From positions 1 to 34,153 of the forward strand of contig CAYNNI010000043.1 of assembly GCA_964398805.1 (NCBI GenBank): a stretch of DNA of 34,153 nucleotides, given 5' to 3'. This DNA comes from CAISDH01 sp964398805 (GTDB lineage Archaea > Micrarchaeota > Micrarchaeia > Micrarchaeales > Micrarchaeaceae). The notes under the pieces were generated by a model. The model did no database searches. It worked only from the letters and a program-made list of their open reading frames with translations, and had not been told where the DNA came from. Position numbers and translations under genes: made by a program. Every line of letters starts with the position of its first letter. The stretch's first letter is position 1. Shown here in pieces: positions 30,959 through 34,153 of this stretch.

Positions 30959-31528
30959 ATGGGACGGGCGCTGAAGCTTCTGAACGTCATTTTCGCCATG
31001 TTCCTTTTCGCATCCGGATTGGTAGCGCCGATCTACGCGAGATTCGTCGGAGGGATCGGCGTCGACTTTATCACCACGGGCATCGCTTACAGTATATTCG
31101 CGATGGCCTCGGGCATCTTGATGCTCGTCATTAGCAAGCGGGAGGACCGCGCCAAACACAAGGAGAAGGTTATGGCATTCGGGTATGGCCTCAGCTTCGT
31201 GGGCTACATCGGCTACACGTTCGTGCGCGCCCCAATCCATCTCTTCGTCCTGGAGCTGTTCTTCGGAATCGCGAGCGCGATGGAGACCCCGGCATTCGAT
31301 CCCATCTACTCATCCAACCTGAGCACCGGGAAGTTCGCATCCGAATGGGGCCTGTGAGAGTCCGTAACCCTGATAGTCGCCGGAATCTCGTCGTTTGCAG
31401 GAGGCATGGTGGCGGAGCTCTTCGGTTTCGGCGCGCTTTTCATAATCATGTCGGCATTCGCCTTCCTTGGCTTTGCTACGTCTGTACTGCTGTGGCTGGA
31501 TAAGTTCAGGGTGCACCCGGGCAGCTAG
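30959..31528 (+). pseudogene. MFS-type half transporter interrupted by an in-frame TGA
   Basis: The frame reads six hydrophobic segments: LLNVIFAMFLFASGLVAPIY, FITTGIAYSIFAMASGI, MAFGYGLSFVGYIGYTF, LFVLELFFGIASAMETP, then after a stop VTLIVAGISSFAGGMV and ALFIIMSAFAFLGFAT. This is the size of half an MFS transporter (189 residues). The TGA at 31355-31357 falls in EWGL-stop-ESVT, where related proteins tend to have an aromatic residue before Glu, so a TGG-to-TGA change is the simplest explanation. The rest of the frame is intact to TAG at 31526-31528. It is either a fresh pseudogene, a recoded stop, or a sequencing error. Confidence 0.7.
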
Positions 31529-31607
31529 CGCCTAGGCGGAATGCGCGGCGCTCAAAACAAAATCTTAGCCAAGAGTCCAACACCAAAGCAACGCGTAAGT
31601 ATCTCAA

Positions 31608-31750
31608 AGCCCATAAGTATTATGGGCTGGGCGCAGGCAAGTCTGACATATGCGTGCAGATCCGTGCATTGAGTTGAGATTCTTTACCCTGTGGTTACGG
31701 CTGGGAAATCAGCGGTGCTAACACAATGCATGGGCATACTGCGCCCAGCC
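31608..31750 (+). ncRNA. Candidate structured non-coding RNA of unknown family
   Basis: A perfect 11-bp helix GGCTGGGCGCA (31625-31635)/TGCGCCCAGCC (31740-31750) encloses about 100 bases. Inside are a 7-bp hairpin ATGCGTG/CGTGCAT (loop CAGATC) and a helix TGTG-G-TTA/TAACACA capped by GCTG/CAGC. A short ATGC/GCAT hairpin is also present. Just upstream, AGCCCATAA (31608-31616)/TTATGGGCT (31620-31628) forms a 9-bp hairpin whose 3' arm shares four bases with the closing helix, so both cannot form together. I see no 5S, SRP, RNase P or tRNA signature. The transcribed strand is uncertain, since the helices fold on either strand. Confidence 0.5.
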
Positions 31751-31784
31751 GCGCTTTATTGCAAATCTAAAAACTTAGGGCAGG

Positions 31785-33107
31785 CTACTTTGTTTTTCGC
31801 GCGAATCTATCGATTATCCTGTCCAGTTCGGCATCCTTCGGTTTCAGTTCGTAGTTAACGTGCACGATGGGCTTGTTCACATTTATTATATGCCTCAGGT
31901 TTATAGGTGTCGCGGACACAACCACGTCGCAGTCGGCGTTGTTCACCGTGGCTTCCAGGTCCCGTATCTGTTTCGGGCTGTATCCCACTGCCGGTAGCTC
32001 TAGGTTCAGCCTCGGATACCGCTCGAACGCATCTTTTATCGTGCCCACAGCGTATTTCTTGGCACTCACCACTTCCTTCGCTCCGTAGGCTTCTGCCGCC
32101 ACCTTGCCTGCGCCGAAAAGCATACCCCCATGGGTTATGGTCGGACCATCCTCTATGATTAGGACTCTCTTGCCCTTTATGATCCTCGGGTTGTCAGGCG
32201 TAACTACGGAATCCGCATATATGATTGGCGCGCCTTTGTTTATTCGCCTCAGGTTGCCCTGCAGTTCCTCCAGCTGCTCCTTCGTTGCGGAATTTACCTT
32301 GTTTATCAGCAGCACGTCAGCCATCCTCGCCGAGGTCTCCCCCGGATAATAAGTGAGCTCGTTTCCAACGCGCAGCGGGTCCGCGACCGTTATCATCAAG
32401 TCCGGCTTTATGAACGGGGTATCGTTGTTTCCGCCATCCCATATTATGATATCCGCCTCCTTTTCGGCTGCCCTTAGGATCCTTTCGTAGTCTACGCCCG
32501 CAAACACCACGGAGCCGTTCCTGATGTGCGGCTCGTAGTCCTCCCGCTCCTCTATCGTGGTCTTGTAATTGTCCAGGTCCTTAAGGGTCTCGAAGCGCTC
32601 GACTGCCTGCTTCTTCAGGTTGCCATAGGGCATCGGATGCCTTATTATCACGGTCCTGACCCCCCGTTCGCGCAGCAGTTTGGCGATGTACCTGCTCGTC
32701 TGGCTCTTTCCTGCGCCTGTCCTTACCGCGCACACTGCTATGACGGGCTTGTCTGACTTCAGCATCTCGCGCTCCGGCGCCACCAGCCAGAAGTCCGCAC
32801 CGCACGCATTGACTAGGCAAGCCTTCTCCATCACCGTATCGTACGGCAGGTCGCTGTACGAGAGTATGCAAATCTCGGCTTTGGCCCTTCTTATAAGGTC
32901 TGCCAGTTCGCTCTCGTCGTGTATCTGTATCCCTCCCAGATAGAGCCTGCCGGCTAGTTCCTTCGGGTACGTGCGTTCGGAGATGAAGGGAATCTGCGCA
33001 GCAGTGAACGCCACCACTTCATAGGCATCATTGTTCCTGAACAGCATGTTGAAGCAATGGAAGTCCCTCCCAGCGGCCCCGATTATTATGACTCTCTTCC
33101 TCTCCAT
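31785..33107 (-). CDS. Cyclic 2,3-diphosphoglycerate synthetase-like P-loop protein
   Basis: The 440-residue protein has an N-terminal Rossmann-like segment (VIIIGAAGRDFHCFNMLFR), then a P-loop GAGKSQTSRY (residues 131-140), DIIIWDGGNNDTPFIKPD, and a C-terminal part with TITHGGMLFGAGKVAA. This is the family of archaeal cyclic 2,3-diphosphoglycerate synthetase and its uncharacterised relatives, often annotated as predicted GTPases. The true cDPG synthetase makes an osmolyte/thermoprotectant in methanogens; whether this member does so is not shown. It is convergent with the structured segment and shares a strand with the next radical SAM gene, eleven bases away. Confidence 0.85.
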   Translation of the reverse strand: MERKRVIIIGAAGRDFHCFNMLFRNNDAYEVVAFTAAQIPFISERTYPKELAGRLYLGGIQIHDESELADLIRRAKAEICILSYSDLPYDTVMEKACLVNACGADFWLVAPEREMLKSDKPVIAVCAVRTGAGKSQTSRYIAKLLRERGVRTVIIRHPMPYGNLKKQAVERFETLKDLDNYKTTIEEREDYEPHIRNGSVVFAGVDYERILRAAEKEADIIIWDGGNNDTPFIKPDLMITVADPLRVGNELTYYPGETSARMADVLLINKVNSATKEQLEELQGNLRRINKGAPIIYADSVVTPDNPRIIKGKRVLIIEDGPTITHGGMLFGAGKVAAEAYGAKEVVSAKKYAVGTIKDAFERYPRLNLELPAVGYSPKQIRDLEATVNNADCDVVVSATPINLRHIINVNKPIVHVNYELKPKDAELDRIIDRFARKTK

Positions 33108-33118
33108 GCGGTCCCGAC

Positions 33119-34153
33119 TTAATACAAGGACATGATCCCTCTATATCTTAACTCTTGCGGAGCCTTTCCAGCGATTGCAACGCGATTCCCGCACGCTTTG
33201 CATCTGCTCTCTTTATCCAGGCGCCATTCTGTGATTTCGAATCCGAATCTACCTATGGAAAGCTCGCCGCATTCCGGGCAGTATGTGCTTTCGTACCTGT
33301 TCCCGGGCACGTTGCCTATGTAGACGTAGTTCAATCCGCTGCTCTTCGCGATGTCGTAATGGCTCTTGAGGGTATCATAAGGCGTATCCGGAACATCAAG
33401 CATTTTATAGTCCGGATGGAACCGGGTGAACTGTACCGGGGTGTCCGGACCCAGCTCTTTACACACCCATTTCATCAGTTCACCGCATGCCTTAGCGGAG
33501 TCCCCAACCCCAGGCACCACCAAATCCGTGATCTCGATATGGATTCCTGCCTTCTTAAGCTCCAGAAGCGCTTCTTTTATCGGATCGCTTGACGGGATTG
33601 CAGAATATTTCCTGACGAAGCTCTGCTCGCCGCTGCCTTTGAAATCCACAACCACGGCATCTATCTGGCCCTCCATCTCATGGATCGCCTCCGCTGTCAT
33701 GTACCCGTTTGTCACGAATACGTTGAACATGCCCTTCTCATGGGCGATCTTTGCAGTGTCCAGGGCGTATTCCAGGAATATAGTCGGCTCGTTGTATGTG
33801 TAGGCCATTCCCTGCACATCGTTTCCAATTGCCCGCGCGACTGCATCTTCGGGCGAAACCTCCACGCCAAGCCCCCGGTGCTCCTTGGACATCTCCGGGT
33901 TCTGGCAGAATGCGCAGTCGAAATTGCAAGAAGGCGTGCCCACCCCGAGAACATAGCTGCCCGGCATGAAGTGGTTAAACGGCTTCTTCTCTATGGGATC
34001 TATCTGCATCGCCTCGAGCAGTCCGTAGTTCGCAAGGCAGAGCTTTCCGCGGACGTTCTGCCTCATGAAGCAGAATCCGTGAGAGCCTTCAGGTATTTTG
34101 CACCGCCTTGCGCAGGCAGTGCACTCCGCCTTGCTTCCCCCTGCCGGCTTCCA
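33119..34153 (-). CDS. amrS: AmrS-type radical SAM enzyme (AmmeMemoRadiSam system), 5' truncated by the window edge
   Basis: The radical SAM cluster site is CNFDCAFC, followed by YTYNEPTIFLEY, a family hallmark. The N-terminal part outside the common ATG at 34066 stays in frame to the window end and reads ECTACARRCKIPEGSHGFCF, the cysteine-rich start of the family, so the gene continues beyond 34153. A C-terminal zinc-ribbon-like pair (CPEC, CKAC) is present. The family co-occurs with Memo and AMMECR1 proteins in many archaea; neither is in this window. The reaction is unknown. Only about the first 20-30 residues should be missing. Confidence 0.9.
   Translation of the reverse strand, partial: WKPAGGSKAECTACARRCKIPEGSHGFCFMRQNVRGKLCLANYGLLEAMQIDPIEKKPFNHFMPGSYVLGVGTPSCNFDCAFCQNPEMSKEHRGLGVEVSPEDAVARAIGNDVQGMAYTYNEPTIFLEYALDTAKIAHEKGMFNVFVTNGYMTAEAIHEMEGQIDAVVVDFKGSGEQSFVRKYSAIPSSDPIKEALLELKKAGIHIEITDLVVPGVGDSAKACGELMKWVCKELGPDTPVQFTRFHPDYKMLDVPDTPYDTLKSHYDIAKSSGLNYVYIGNVPGNRYESTYCPECGELSIGRFGFEITEWRLDKESRCKACGNRVAIAGKAPQELRYRGIMSLY

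Noticed and set aside
31355..31357. TGA reassigned to Trp in this genome
   Set aside because: TGA terminates many intact genes here (for example uL22, lplB and endA), and Trp codons in them are TGG.
31625..31750. 5S rRNA, because of the length near 120 and the long closing helix
   Set aside because: The conserved 5S elements (CCGAAC and GGAAGUUAAGC-like stretches) are absent on both strands.
1..34153. CRISPR array
   Set aside because: No set of regularly spaced direct repeats is visible, and no cas-like gene is present.

Overview
The window is archaeal chromosome. It encodes a PCNA clamp, RNase P component 4, an AglB/STT3 oligosaccharyltransferase, archaeal-type ribosomal proteins (eL15, eL42, and the uL3-uL4-uL23-uL2-uS19-uL22-uS3 order), TFE, a GINS subunit, aIF2-alpha, RadA, diphthine synthase, KEOPS Pcc1 and a Brix protein. 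The 388-residue tRNA-splicing endonuclease with three fused units is the type known from ARMAN/Micrarchaeota. The gene packing is very tight, AUA codons are common, and several tRNAs carry introns. I therefore infer a Micrarchaeota-like (DPANN) genome that is moderately GC-rich by eye. This is inference, because no 16S rRNA gene is present.

Layout. Positions 1-390 hold a probable end of an IS200/IS605-type element and the PCNA promoter region. From 391 to 2011 (+) lie pcn, a DJ-1-like gene and rnp4. From 2005 to 12283 (mostly -) lie a HIT protein, a lone HicB, tRNA-Ile(UAU) with an intron, aglB, seven S10-cluster ribosomal protein genes, a decayed LamG-lectin gene (10600-11109, +), pcc1, a Brix gene and rpl15e. 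From 12450 to 17504 (+) lie tfe, initiator tRNA-Met, gins, rpl44e, aIF2-alpha, a PAC2 gene, tRNA-Gly(CCC) with an unusual intron, a metallo-beta-lactamase-fold hydrolase and lipA. From 17494 to 21603 (-) lie lplA, lplB, a HAM1-type pyrophosphatase and an M1 aminopeptidase. From 21657 to 23335 (+) lie an M24 peptidase and a frameshifted FMN reductase. From 23319 to 25932 (-) lie korB and korA. A maf gene (+), a DUF92 membrane protein (-), then radA, dphB, endA and acylphosphatase (+) follow. tRNA-Lys(CUU) with a T-loop intron (-), an MFS half-transporter with an in-frame stop (+), a strongly structured non-coding segment (31608-31750), a cyclic-2,3-diphosphoglycerate-synthetase-like P-loop protein (-) and a 5'-truncated AmrS-type radical SAM gene (-) complete the window.

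How it fits together. Most of the window is housekeeping information processing. Two themes stand out. First, three of the four tRNA genes are interrupted at three different positions (37/38, 29/30, 59/60), and the broad-specificity type of splicing endonuclease is encoded 300 bases from one of them. Second, a lipoate module (LipA plus a split LplA/LplB ligase) lies near a 2-oxoacid:ferredoxin oxidoreductase. Three genes are visibly broken (LamG, FMN reductase, MFS). The best candidate for something undescribed is the 31608-31750 structured segment, which has an 11-bp closing helix around two or three internal hairpins and an overlapping, mutually exclusive 9-bp hairpin.
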